This document shows, piece after piece, positions 41,774 through 50,900 of a DNA stretch of 64,000 nt. This stretch comes from Bacillus sp. UNC41MFS5 (GTDB taxonomy: Bacteria > Bacillota > Bacilli > Bacillales_B > DSM-18226), in the NCBI RefSeq assembly GCF_000686805.1, contig NZ_JMLP01000019.1, positions 1 to 64,000 of the forward strand, written 5' to 3'. A program made the translations under genes and the position numbers. Each line of letters begins with the position of its first letter. Position 1 is the first letter of the stretch. Below the pieces are notes generated by a model, which saw only the letters and a program-made list of their open reading frames with translations, was not told where the DNA came from and did not search any database.

Positions 41774-44512
41774 CTACCCCTCCTTACTATACAGCCATAC
41801 TTGCATTAAGGAAAATAACTGGTCTAAGTTAATCGGCTTACTAATATAATCCGTTGCTCCCGCATCTAAACATTCTTCTCGGCTGCGTTTCATTGCCTTA
41901 GCTGTAAGAGCGATGATTGGTATCGTTTGGAATTCAGTTATATGACGAATGCGCCTTATTGCTTCAAACCCATCCATCTCAGGCATCATAATGTCCATTA
42001 AAATGAGGTCTGTGTCTGGGTTTTCCTTTAATACCTCAATTCCTTCACGGCCATTTTCTGCTACAATGATATCCATTTCATACTTCTCAAGAGCGATGGT
42101 TAAGGCATACACATTTCGTATATCATCATCTACAATGAGAATTTTCTTGTTTTTCAAAGAAGAAATGCCATCTTGTTTTATTGGACTTTCTAAATCTTTG
42201 AGTGAATCATCCTCATAAAGACTTATGGCTGCTTCTTCCAAAGCTGTATTTTCTACTATTTTGCTGTTTGTTTGAAAGTATGGCAAATATAAAGTGAAGG
42301 TGCTTCCATTTCCCTTCGTACTAGTTACCTCTATAAATCCACCTAATAACTGGGCCATTTCGCGACTAATGGAAAGTCCTAATCCAGTCCCGCCATATTG
42401 ACGACTTGTCGTTCCATCTGCTTGTTTAAAGGCATCAAATATCGTTTCTTGTTTGTCCTTATCAATGCCTATTCCTGTATCGATAACGGAGAAAGCAAGC
42501 ATCGATTGCTCTCGAGTACCTCCCTCAAAAAGCTGCCCACTTACGTCTTTTATTTCCTTCCGAATATCTAATGATACACTGCCACGTTCAGTAAACTTAA
42601 ACGCATTAGAAAGGAGGTTTTTTAATATTTGCTGTAACCGTTGTTCATCTGTATAGACTGTCCCTGCTAAACTTGCTTCCATCTTAATTGAAAACAGTAC
42701 ATTTTTTTGAATCGCAAGAGGGGAAAATTGTCTTTCGATAAAATCTTGAACATCATGAAGATCTACCTCTTTTGGATTTACATCTAATTTTCCTGACTCC
42801 ACTTTCGCCAAATCTAAAACATCATTGATTAAATGAAGTAAATCATTACCAGATGAGTAAATCGTCCGAATATACTCCACCTGTTCAACGGTAAGATTTC
42901 CATCCCCGTTTTCAGCAAGTATTTGCGCTAAAATTAGTAAACTATTAAGTGGCGTTCTTAACTCGTGTGACATATTGGCTAGAAACTCGGATTTATATTG
43001 AGAGCTGAGCTCTAATTGTTGAGCTTTTTCTTCAAGGTCCTCTCTCACCTTTTCAATTTCCTTGTTCTTTTGTTCAGAGGCTATATACTGCTCCTCAAGT
43101 TTTTCATTTGTCGTCCTTAATTCCTCTTGTTGTAACTGCAGTTCTTCTGATTGAGCTTGGAGTTCTTCTGTTAATGCTTGTGATTCTTGCAATAATCTTT
43201 CTGCTTTCATATGACTAACAATACTGTTTATCTTGATACCTATATTATTAATTACTGCTTCCAATAACTTTACCTGCAGGGGACTAAAGGACTCAAATGA
43301 AGCAATTTCCATGACAGCTAGTACATCATTTTCAAATTGAATCGGTAAAATCATAATATTTTTGGGTGAACCTGCTCCTGTGCCTGATCCTACTTTTACG
43401 TAATGATCTGGAACATTGGTGAGCAAGATGGAATGTTTTTCAAGGGCACATTGTCCGATAAGGCCCTCTCCAAAACGAAACCGCATATAATCTTTATTAT
43501 CATCTAGAGAAGCATAGGCAGATATCTTTTTTAAATACTGCTCTCTGTCTTCCACTTCCTTAACATAGAAAACTCCGCAACTTGCTCCCACCATTGGGAC
43601 AAGCTTCGTAATTAATAATTCTGCTAACATAGAAACATTTTCAACTTCAGGATAGATCGTGGCTATTTCCGCAATTTTTGCATTAAGCCAACTTTGATCT
43701 TCTGCTTCTTCTTTTAATTGGATCTCCAGCTTACTTTGCTCCTCTAGTGCATGTGCCATTTTATTAAATGTAACAGCAATTTCAGCCAATTCACCCTTAG
43801 AGGAAATCTTAATTCGGGGTAATGAACTAAAATCACTTGTGGTCGCACTTTTCATAACTTCTGTTATTTTGTTAAGGTTATTTGTGATACCTCTAATAAT
43901 CCAAATCGTGAACAAAATGCCAATACATAAGGCAATGGCAAGATAAATGTATATGATGGTGACAGCCCAGTTGTATGTATCTTTAGACCTTAATAGTTCA
44001 TCTTTCATCTTTTGTTCTTGCAATCCATAGAGAAGATCGGCAATTTGAATCATTCTTTGACTAATCAGTTCAGAATCCGTCCAAAAATCAGCTGGAATTT
44101 CCATATCCCGATTTAGTTTTTTGGCTGTCAAAGCCTGTTGACCCATATTTAAATACTGTTCATGCAATGTTTTAAATTTTGCGATTAGTTCTTTAGATTT
44201 CTCCTGCTTGTCCATTTTTTCTAGTGATTCTATCGCAGATTGCAAATTGGTATGGGAATCTTCCCAAGAATTCGTTGCATTTAATTGGGTATCATTTCCA
44301 TGCACGGTTAACATCGAAGTTAGCTCTAAACCTATTCTAGAAGTCTCATATTTAATCTCATTAGCCATTTCGATTCTTTCATTTAAATCATTTATTACAA
44401 CGTTCATATTAACTGTCGTTTGTTTGAGCATGTTCATTAAAATGACGGCGATAATAAAAAATAGCAGTAGTAATGATCCGATGCTTGTATAGAGCTTTGT
44501 TTTAAATTTCAT
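41774..44512 (-). CDS. RsbK-like hybrid histidine kinase (TM-HAMP-GAF-HK-REC)
   Basis: 912 residues from ATG 44512 (GGAGG upstream). TM1 about 9-29, extracellular four-helix (CHASE3-like) region 30-183, TM2 184-206, HAMP to about 260, GAF about 285-430 (GVFYVKEVEDREQYLKKISA), Gln/Glu-rich coiled coil 435-505, HisKA H516 (FLANMSHELRTPLNSLL), HATPase (GGTGLGLSISREMA), REC with D840 (LILMDIMMPEMDG). Order and length match B. cereus RsbK as I recall it. The coiled coil with QSEELQLQQEEL runs is where receptor-like methylation could occur. No SigB or RsbY gene is in the window. Confidence 0.9.
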   Translation of the reverse strand: MKFKTKLYTSIGSLLLLFFIIAVILMNMLKQTTVNMNVVINDLNERIEMANEIKYETSRIGLELTSMLTVHGNDTQLNATNSWEDSHTNLQSAIESLEKMDKQEKSKELIAKFKTLHEQYLNMGQQALTAKKLNRDMEIPADFWTDSELISQRMIQIADLLYGLQEQKMKDELLRSKDTYNWAVTIIYIYLAIALCIGILFTIWIIRGITNNLNKITEVMKSATTSDFSSLPRIKISSKGELAEIAVTFNKMAHALEEQSKLEIQLKEEAEDQSWLNAKIAEIATIYPEVENVSMLAELLITKLVPMVGASCGVFYVKEVEDREQYLKKISAYASLDDNKDYMRFRFGEGLIGQCALEKHSILLTNVPDHYVKVGSGTGAGSPKNIMILPIQFENDVLAVMEIASFESFSPLQVKLLEAVINNIGIKINSIVSHMKAERLLQESQALTEELQAQSEELQLQQEELRTTNEKLEEQYIASEQKNKEIEKVREDLEEKAQQLELSSQYKSEFLANMSHELRTPLNSLLILAQILAENGDGNLTVEQVEYIRTIYSSGNDLLHLINDVLDLAKVESGKLDVNPKEVDLHDVQDFIERQFSPLAIQKNVLFSIKMEASLAGTVYTDEQRLQQILKNLLSNAFKFTERGSVSLDIRKEIKDVSGQLFEGGTREQSMLAFSVIDTGIGIDKDKQETIFDAFKQADGTTSRQYGGTGLGLSISREMAQLLGGFIEVTSTKGNGSTFTLYLPYFQTNSKIVENTALEEAAISLYEDDSLKDLESPIKQDGISSLKNKKILIVDDDIRNVYALTIALEKYEMDIIVAENGREGIEVLKENPDTDLILMDIMMPEMDGFEAIRRIRHITEFQTIPIIALTAKAMKRSREECLDAGATDYISKPINLDQLFSLMQVWLYSKEG

Positions 44513-44715
44513 AAGACCTCCTTTATAGTTATCAAAAAAAATAGAATATTCAAAACACAAATCTTCCCGTATACTTTACATATTTTTTAATTTTACTTTA
44601 TGTCATTATTAACGTCTAGATAATATTTTGTTAATTGGAAGCAAGGTGCCTGATTAAAATGATTCAGATACTTCGACCCAATATAAAACCATCAAACTAT
44701 CCTCTCACGGAAGCA

Positions 44716-44758
44716 AAAACGCCAAACCATGGAAAAATTTAACGGTTTGGCGTTTTTA
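44716..44758. terminator. Bidirectional terminator
   Basis: AAAACGCCAAACC / GGTTTGGCGTTTTT stem, 16-nt loop; downstream of the Rrf2 gene. 44513-44715 holds the kinase operon promoter region, with no clear hexamers. Confidence 0.85.
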
Positions 44759-44792
44759 AGATTTAATAGCAAAGAATTGTACTTATAAAATT

Positions 44793-45239
44793 TTATTTTA
44801 TACTATTTTGATTTTTCTCTTTTCCAACAATGTCCTTAACAATATCTTCAATCGTGACATTTCCAAGTACCTTTTCCATCGCTAATTGAGCTGCTGACAA
44901 TATTGGAGTAATGGAATCTTGTATGTTCCTGCCCACAGGGCAATCAGGGTGGGAATTTTCATGCACACTAAACAATTCTTTTTCCTGGACCACGTCTACC
45001 GCCTTATAAACGTCAAGTAATGTTATATATGATGGTTCCTTTGCTAGTTTTGCTCCTGCAATACCCGGTTGTACGACAATTAACCCAGCTTTTTTTAACA
45101 TCCCCATAATTTTTCTTATCAAGGTTGGGTTCGTATTTACGCTGCCTGCTAAAAATTCCGATGAGCTGGTCCCCTCTTTATTTAATTCAATAAGAGTTAG
45201 GATATGAATTCCCACGGAAAATCGGCTGCTGATTGACAT
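44793..45239 (-). CDS. Rrf2-family transcriptional regulator, YwnA-like
   Basis: 148 residues from ATG 45239 (AGGTG upstream). Winged helix: RFSVGIHILTLIELNKEGTS, LAGSVNTNPTLIRKIMGML, wing GLIVVQPGIAGAKLAKEP. One cysteine, in SHPDCPVGRNIQD, at the place typical of YwnA-like members; the three-Cys Fe-S cluster set of IscR/NsrR is absent. Divergent from an NmrA/QorB-like oxidoreductase whose promoter has a GAATAC palindrome at the expected start site, so it is likely that gene's thiol- or electrophile-responsive repressor. Confidence 0.88.
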   Translation of the reverse strand: MSISSRFSVGIHILTLIELNKEGTSSSEFLAGSVNTNPTLIRKIMGMLKKAGLIVVQPGIAGAKLAKEPSYITLLDVYKAVDVVQEKELFSVHENSHPDCPVGRNIQDSITPILSAAQLAMEKVLGNVTIEDIVKDIVGKEKNQNSIK

Positions 45240-45352
45240 TTCATTCACCTACTTACTATTTGATCACAATTATTTCACAAAACATGTACTTAATTTGATT
45301 ACAACTTATTATACCTTAAAATTCATTAGAAATAAAAAAGGTATTAAAATCA

Positions 45353-45396
45353 TTGACAAAAGTTCAAGATGTATCTATTATGAATACAGGTATTCA
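45353..45396 (+). promoter_or_regulatory. SigA promoter with Rrf2 operator
   Basis: TTGACA (45353-45358), 17-bp spacer, TATTAT (45376-45381), then GAATACAGGTATTC (45383-45396), a perfect 6+6 palindrome over the likely start site. Confidence 0.7.
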
Positions 45397-45459
45397 AATC
45401 AGATACAAGAAAAAGCTGATTTTATGTAAGCTATTAAAAATAATTGGAGGTAATGAACA

Positions 45460-46323
45460 ATGAAAATATTAATTACTGGAGCAACAGGAAAATTGGGAAC
45501 CAAAGTTGTTGAAACTTTATTGAAAACTGTACCAGCAAATCAACTAGCTGTTAGTGTTCGTAACCCAGAGAAAGCAGAAGGATTACAGGCTTGTGGAGTG
45601 GACGTTCGTCAGGGAGATTTTGACCGTCCAGACACATTGGAAGCTGCTTTTTCAGGAATTGATCGGCTATTAATTATTTCTGCAGACGGGGACAATGAAA
45701 CCAGAATTAGACAGCACACGAATGCAGTAGAAGCAGCAGAACGGGCTGGAGTTAAATTTATTGCTTACACTAGCCTAGCCAATGCAAAGGAAAGTAAAAA
45801 CTTCCTCGCTCCAACGCATCAGGCAACAGAAGAAGCTATTATAAAAACAGGCATTCCTTATTCTTTCTTACGCAACAATTGGTACTTGGAGAATGAAAGT
45901 TCAAGCATACAGGGTGTACTTGCCGGAGCCCCTTGGGTGACTTCAGCAGGAACAGGAAAAGTTGGCTGGGCATTGCAACAAGATTATGCGGAGGCTGCGG
46001 CAGTGGTCTTAACAGGTAATGGGCACGAAAACACTATTTACGAACTTTCTGGCAAGTTATTGACCCAAGAAGAAATGGCATCTGCAGTTGGAACTGTAGT
46101 GGGGAAAGAAGTCCCTGTACACCAAGTCGATGATTCCACTTACGCTGACATTATGAAAGGTGCTGGCGTTCCAGATTTCCTACTTCCTTTTCTCGTTGAT
46201 ATCCAAAAAGGTATTCGGGAAGGTACACTAGCAGTGGAGAGCAACGATTTGGAGAAACTTCTTGGACGTCCCGCTACACCAATTAGTGTGGGATTAACTC
46301 AGATTGTTAAAAGTATCTCTTAA
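45460..46323 (+). CDS. NmrA/SDR-family NAD(P)H-dependent oxidoreductase (QorB-like)
   Basis: 287 residues. Atypical SDR with glycine-rich ITGATGKLGTKVV at the N-terminus, NADP-preferring SVRNPEK, and IPYSFLRNNWYLENE typical of the YtfG/QorB quinone reductase group (no active-site YxxxK). GGAGG lies 6 nt before ATG. Likely reduces quinones or aldehydes in the cytosol; control by the divergent Rrf2 regulator fits an electrophile response. Confidence 0.88.
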   Translation: MKILITGATGKLGTKVVETLLKTVPANQLAVSVRNPEKAEGLQACGVDVRQGDFDRPDTLEAAFSGIDRLLIISADGDNETRIRQHTNAVEAAERAGVKFIAYTSLANAKESKNFLAPTHQATEEAIIKTGIPYSFLRNNWYLENESSSIQGVLAGAPWVTSAGTGKVGWALQQDYAEAAAVVLTGNGHENTIYELSGKLLTQEEMASAVGTVVGKEVPVHQVDDSTYADIMKGAGVPDFLLPFLVDIQKGIREGTLAVESNDLEKLLGRPATPISVGLTQIVKSIS

Positions 46324-46345
46324 ACAGTTTAATTGAACCTAATTA

Positions 46346-46386
46346 AAAAACCGACCTTCTTTACGATTGAGAGGTCGGTTTTTCCT
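46346..46386. terminator. Bidirectional terminator
   Basis: AAAAAACCGACCT / AGGTCGGTTTTT stem between converging oxidoreductase genes. Confidence 0.9.
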
Positions 46387-46406
46387 TTATGTGATTTCCA
46401 GTCATC

Positions 46407-46955
46407 TCAGACCGATTTTACAAAATCAATAAACGTAGCTACTTTCCTATCTAAGAAACTAATTGTTCCTTCATCCACCAACTGACCTGTTTGATCATCA
46501 AACTTCTGACTCGCTAGGCCAATCAATATTTCATTTCCTCCTGGCGGCAGAATTTTAGCCTGAATACCAGGTGCTGCTAGGATTTCACGCAAATGCATTT
46601 GAGCCCGTACGGTTCCAAGCTGGCCCAAGGTTACTCCTAAAGGCATCACAGGTTTACCAATGAAAACCTTGTCCACCCTAGAAGCCCAATCTAACGCGTT
46701 CTTTAACACACCAGGAATCGACCAGTTGTATTCTGGAGTAATGATGAGGACCCCATCCGCACTTGCGACTGCCTCTTTAAACTCTTTTACAGCTGGTGAT
46801 GGTTTATTTTCCTCGTCTTGGTCAAAAAATGGGAGAGAACGGATATCAGCAATTTCAATATCCATTTTATCCTTATAACGGGCTTGGATGTTTTTTGCTA
46901 GATGCATGTTATACGATTCTTTTCTGAGACTACCTACGATTGCCACGATTTTCAT
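46407..46955 (-). CDS. NADPH-dependent FMN reductase
   Basis: 182 residues from ATG 46955 (GGAGG upstream). Flavodoxin-like: MKIVAIVGSLRKESYN phosphate loop, TPEYNWSIPGVLKNALDWAS signature (about 70-90), and GQLGTVRAQMHLREIL. Members reduce FMN, azo dyes, quinones or chromate. Converges on the QorB-like gene; with it and the Rrf2 protein it makes a small redox neighbourhood. Substrate undetermined. Confidence 0.9.
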   Translation of the reverse strand: MKIVAIVGSLRKESYNMHLAKNIQARYKDKMDIEIADIRSLPFFDQDEENKPSPAVKEFKEAVASADGVLIITPEYNWSIPGVLKNALDWASRVDKVFIGKPVMPLGVTLGQLGTVRAQMHLREILAAPGIQAKILPPGGNEILIGLASQKFDDQTGQLVDEGTISFLDRKVATFIDFVKSV

Positions 46956-47006
46956 GATGAACCTCCAAAATATTAATATGTAATCTTGTAAAAAGCTCTT
47001 CAATTC

Positions 47007-47195
47007 TTATAAGTATTGGTCTAATTGTAATTGACTCATCCCACTCATTTCAAGAAATAGGTATTCTGTTTCTAATTCACTCAAAGTCCATTCATAGAGA
47101 TGTTTATTATTTTTTTTATAGATTCCGACTTTAATGAGTTCATTTATTAGAAATTGCCTTTTTTGCTGAACAGAATTTCGTTGGATTTTTTTCAT
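47007..47195 (-). CDS. Fur-regulated basic protein family (FbpA-like)
   Basis: 62 residues from ATG 47195; a TTG 5 codons earlier directly abuts GGAG, so the true start is unclear. KRQFLINELIKVGIYKKNNK followed by YEWTLSELETEY matches the short FbpA pattern. In B. subtilis FbpA helps the FsrA small RNA save iron. No clear Fur box is seen upstream, so iron control here is only inferred. Confidence 0.75.
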   Translation of the reverse strand: MKKIQRNSVQQKRQFLINELIKVGIYKKNNKHLYEWTLSELETEYLFLEMSGMSQLQLDQYL

Positions 47196-47210
47196 AAAGA
47201 AGGCTAACAA

Positions 47211-47634
47211 CTCCTTTCCACAAATGCAATTATAAATGACATTTTTTAATAATTTGTCGATTGAGCGTGTATTTAATGACTTTTAAAGGAATTGTTAATC
47301 ACCTTTAATAAAAGAAAAAAAGTTGCCTTTTTTGTTACGATTGAAAATAACTCTTAATCAAATGTAATGTGATCGCAAACCTAAAAAGTTTTATGTATAA
47401 TACCCTAAATTTAATTTTTAACACAAATATTTTTCTACAAACAGTAACGGTGCTATTTGATTTACCGTCTTAATTTGTCCTATAAAGAAGGAATTTTCCA
47501 TTTCTTAATGAAATTTGAGGATTAATGTAGATAAGTTTTATAACGTAATAGCAGGAAAAATACCTCTCGTTACAAAAATAGTAAAGAAGACGAAACGGAT
47601 GTCTAACGAATAAGTTGAAAGGTGGTCATTTTGC
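47211..47634. other. Stretch without recognised genes
   Basis: AT-rich DNA upstream of FbpA. On the minus strand a TATAAT box near 47230 could serve FbpA. I see no RNA gene or other ORF. Confidence 0.4.
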
Positions 47635-47820
47635 TTGAATATGGAATTAACCCTACAACAAATCGTCGAAGGTCTGCCCAAGTCGTTATTAAATGCAACT
47701 GATCGGGATTTGGAAGGCTTCCAAAAAATTATTGAAGAAACAATAAAATTAAGAGAAGGCCATCGAAACTTACAAAAGATGGTCAAAAACTTCTCAACCT
47801 CTACGATACAGCGAAGCTAA
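47635..47820 (+). CDS. Small helical hypothetical protein
   Basis: 61 residues from TTG 47635, with AAAGGTGG 9 nt upstream; ATG two codons later is possible but further from the site. Reads ELTLQQIVEGLPKSLLNATD then FQKIIEETIKLREGHRNLQK: amphipathic helices, balanced composition. No family recognised. It converges on the giant subtilase gene. Confidence 0.55.
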   Translation: MNMELTLQQIVEGLPKSLLNATDRDLEGFQKIIEETIKLREGHRNLQKMVKNFSTSTIQRS

Positions 47821-47902
47821 AACTAAATATAGCAATGAATGAAGGAGGTGAAATTTACCTTCTTTTCTTTTCGCTCTTTTTTAAAAGATATTTTCAAACT
47901 TA

Positions 47903-47936
47903 AAACAATCCGGCCCATTTATGAGCCGGATTGTTT
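47903..47936. terminator. Terminator after the subtilase gene
   Basis: AAACAATCCGGC / GCCGGATTGTTT stem. The core ATCCGGCCCAT...GCCGGAT recurs in the glnP terminator (52065-52090) at the other side of the subtilase gene. Confidence 0.88.
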
Positions 47937-47939
47937 CAA

Positions 47940-50900
47940 TTATTTAACGGATGTAAACTGTGTTACTTTAAATGCATCAATATTTATATACGCACTTGTT
48001 GCAGCACTAGTCTTTTTGCCAGTAGCTACAATCTTAATTTTGTGTGATTTATTGGCAAGATTTTGCTTCTCAAAAACATTCGCTTTATACTTGTGGCTTG
48101 CAGAGTAAAGATTGATTTGCTTTACTTTTACTCCGTCAATGTAAATATCAGCTTTTCCCATATTCTTATATTTTAACGCATAAAGTGTAATTCCAGTTCC
48201 GCTAAATGAGTATTCAAGGGAGCCAGAATTTCCTTTAGTCCGATTAATACTGCGCCCGGAAGCGTGAGAATATTTCAGCTTCGACCAAGATCCTGCATAT
48301 TTAATAGTCGAATTTGTATTTTCAACCGATTTTGTTGTTTGGACCGAAATAGTTACACTATATTGCCCTGACCCTTTTAAAGCAACGGGAACAATATAAT
48401 ACAGCCCGGATTTCACTGGTTTAAATACGATTTTCTCAACAGATGCCGTGCCACTCGATTTTTTCAAGGCAGATTTACCATAAATAGTAGATGTGCCCTT
48501 ATTAAATAAAGAGAGATCGAAATTGGTACCAGAAGGTCCAGTTAAAGTAATCTTATAGGTTTTGCCCTGATCCAAGTGTTTAGACCAAACGTCAGTTACG
48601 TCCTTGGTGTTAATATTCAGACTTCCTTTCGCGGTCCCTGCCATTGGTAAACTTCCTTTAATATCATCATCATAAACATAAGTGAAAGCTGATGAAAAAG
48701 GTGTCTCCATTTTATCTTTTGTATTAATGACGACCGTGTAGTTATAGGATTTCCCTGGAACTGCTGTGGTATCCGTATAACTTGCTGTAGTTATAGGGTT
48801 TTTATTAATTTGTACATAGTCTGCTTGTGAGGATCCTTTGCGATAAATGCTGTAGGATTCTGCCCATTTTGCCGCTGTCCATGTAATAACCGGGAATTTC
48901 TTGTTCTTATCAAAGTAGGCATTTAATGACACAGGATTACTTCTTACGATTAATTTATCTAGATTGATCCCTGAAGCACTTTTTCTCGAAGCAGAATCGC
49001 TATTACCGGTCCAGACGATTTTTACTGAGTGTCTGCCATAAGATGCATAGTCTTTTTTATAGATTGTTTGCTTCGCTTTAAACGTACTCGCATAAAGGGA
49101 TGGAGATGCAATCTTACTGCCGTCTATATAAATATCGGCTATACCTTGTGTAGGATCTTTAAACCCTTGCCACTCAAAGCTGTACCCTACAAACGAAAAG
49201 TTCACTTCCCCTTTGGAATTAAGAGCATTTGCAGAATTTCCTGAATGCTGTGGATTAAATACAGGCATCCATTCCCCTAAGAAAGTCATGGAGTTTGAAT
49301 CATCCTCATACGAGCCTCCAAAATTTCCAGTGAACAGCTTGTAGTTTCCAGCACCTTTGTAGGCATAGACATTAACGAAATAAATCCCTGTTCTAGGAGC
49401 AGTAAACTTAATCGATTCATTGGATGTATTTTCATTCTCAGAGTAGGCAACCATCCCATTTGTATTATTTATACTTATGGTAGATTCATCATACACGTAT
49501 AAATCAAAATCATTACCTGATTTGCTATTCAGAGAAAGTGAAAGGGTTTCTCCTTCTTTTAAGGACAATGCGAACACATCATTTTTATCTGTTGCCGCAT
49601 TCAGGTTATCGTTTAAAATGCTTTTTTCCAAAGGAATTCCTGGCGTTTCATTATCATTAAAGTTATCTAGTTTCGAAGTTTTAACCAGTTTCCCACTGCT
49701 TACGCGCCCCTTTAGCGTATCTAGGCTATTCCCTTTTGTGCTTGTATATAACTTTAGCATTTCAGGAGACATGTTTGGACGTAATCCAAGTAGAATAGCC
49801 GCGGTGCCCGTTGTATGCGGCGTTGCCATGGAAGTTCCGCTATAGTAATCATATGCCTGTAAATAATCAGAAACATACTTAGAATTGATGATTGTCCTTG
49901 AATCATTGGATTTAACTAAATCAGCAAAATAGTAAGGTGTTTCATATCTATTTACTTCATATTTTGTATTTTCATAGATTCCACCCTTTAAACCTTCCAC
50001 GTCCAAACTTGGACCCATATCAGCATAAACTGTTAAATGCAAATAATCCTTAACAAGTGGTGACTTCTCTTGACCAGAAAGGGCATTCTGTCCAGTTAAC
50101 AACAATTTTCCGCCACCAGAGAGGTAATTTTTTAACAATTCAGAATCCGTTGTGGTTAAAGTGGTTCCTTGCTCTGAAAAAAAGCCAAGACCGTTTCCTG
50201 TAAACCAAATGACCCCATCGTAGGCGGATAAGTCACTACTGCTCAAGTAATCGGATAAGGATGAATCGGATTTTACCGTAATCGTTTTTAGTTCAGGATG
50301 GTTAACTAATAGTTTTTGATAAATTGGCAAATAGTTCTTAAATAGGGCGCGAAGTTCAGGCTCGTTCTTAAATAATGCTGCAAGATCACTTTCATCATCT
50401 TGGACAAGAAGTATGTTTTTCGACGGGTCATTTATTTCTAAATAACTTAATGCTTTGTCAAAAGCTTCCTGCCTTTGTGACTTGGAATTTGGTTCTTGCC
50501 TTTTTGCATCGGAATATTTTTCGTACCCAATGCCATCAAAAATCGCTTTATAATTGTTCCCAGTGATTTGTGCCGATGCTCCTGGCTGGTCAATATTCAA
50601 TGCTTTTGTCAGCTCGTCCAATGGAAATTTAGGGACTGTACTTAAAATGTCCACGCCAGGGGCAGCCACATCAACAGAATTGGAGCCATAATTGGAGAAT
50701 GGAGCTAGGTTACCCTTGTTATCGACAGCAGCAACTGCTAAGATATTTGCACTTTCAAAGCTCGCGGGATAAGCTCCACCTTCATCATTATTCATTCCAT
50801 CATTTCCAGCAGCGGCGACAAATAAACTACCACTATTTGCGATGGCTTCTTCGAGTAAGGGGTCATATTCCTCTCCGCCCCAACTGTTATTTGTAATTTT

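Noticed and set aside
47839..48108. 89-codon plus-strand ORF over the subtilase 3' end
   Set aside because: Overlaps the terminator and conserved subtilase C-terminal domain; hydrophobic shadow translation.
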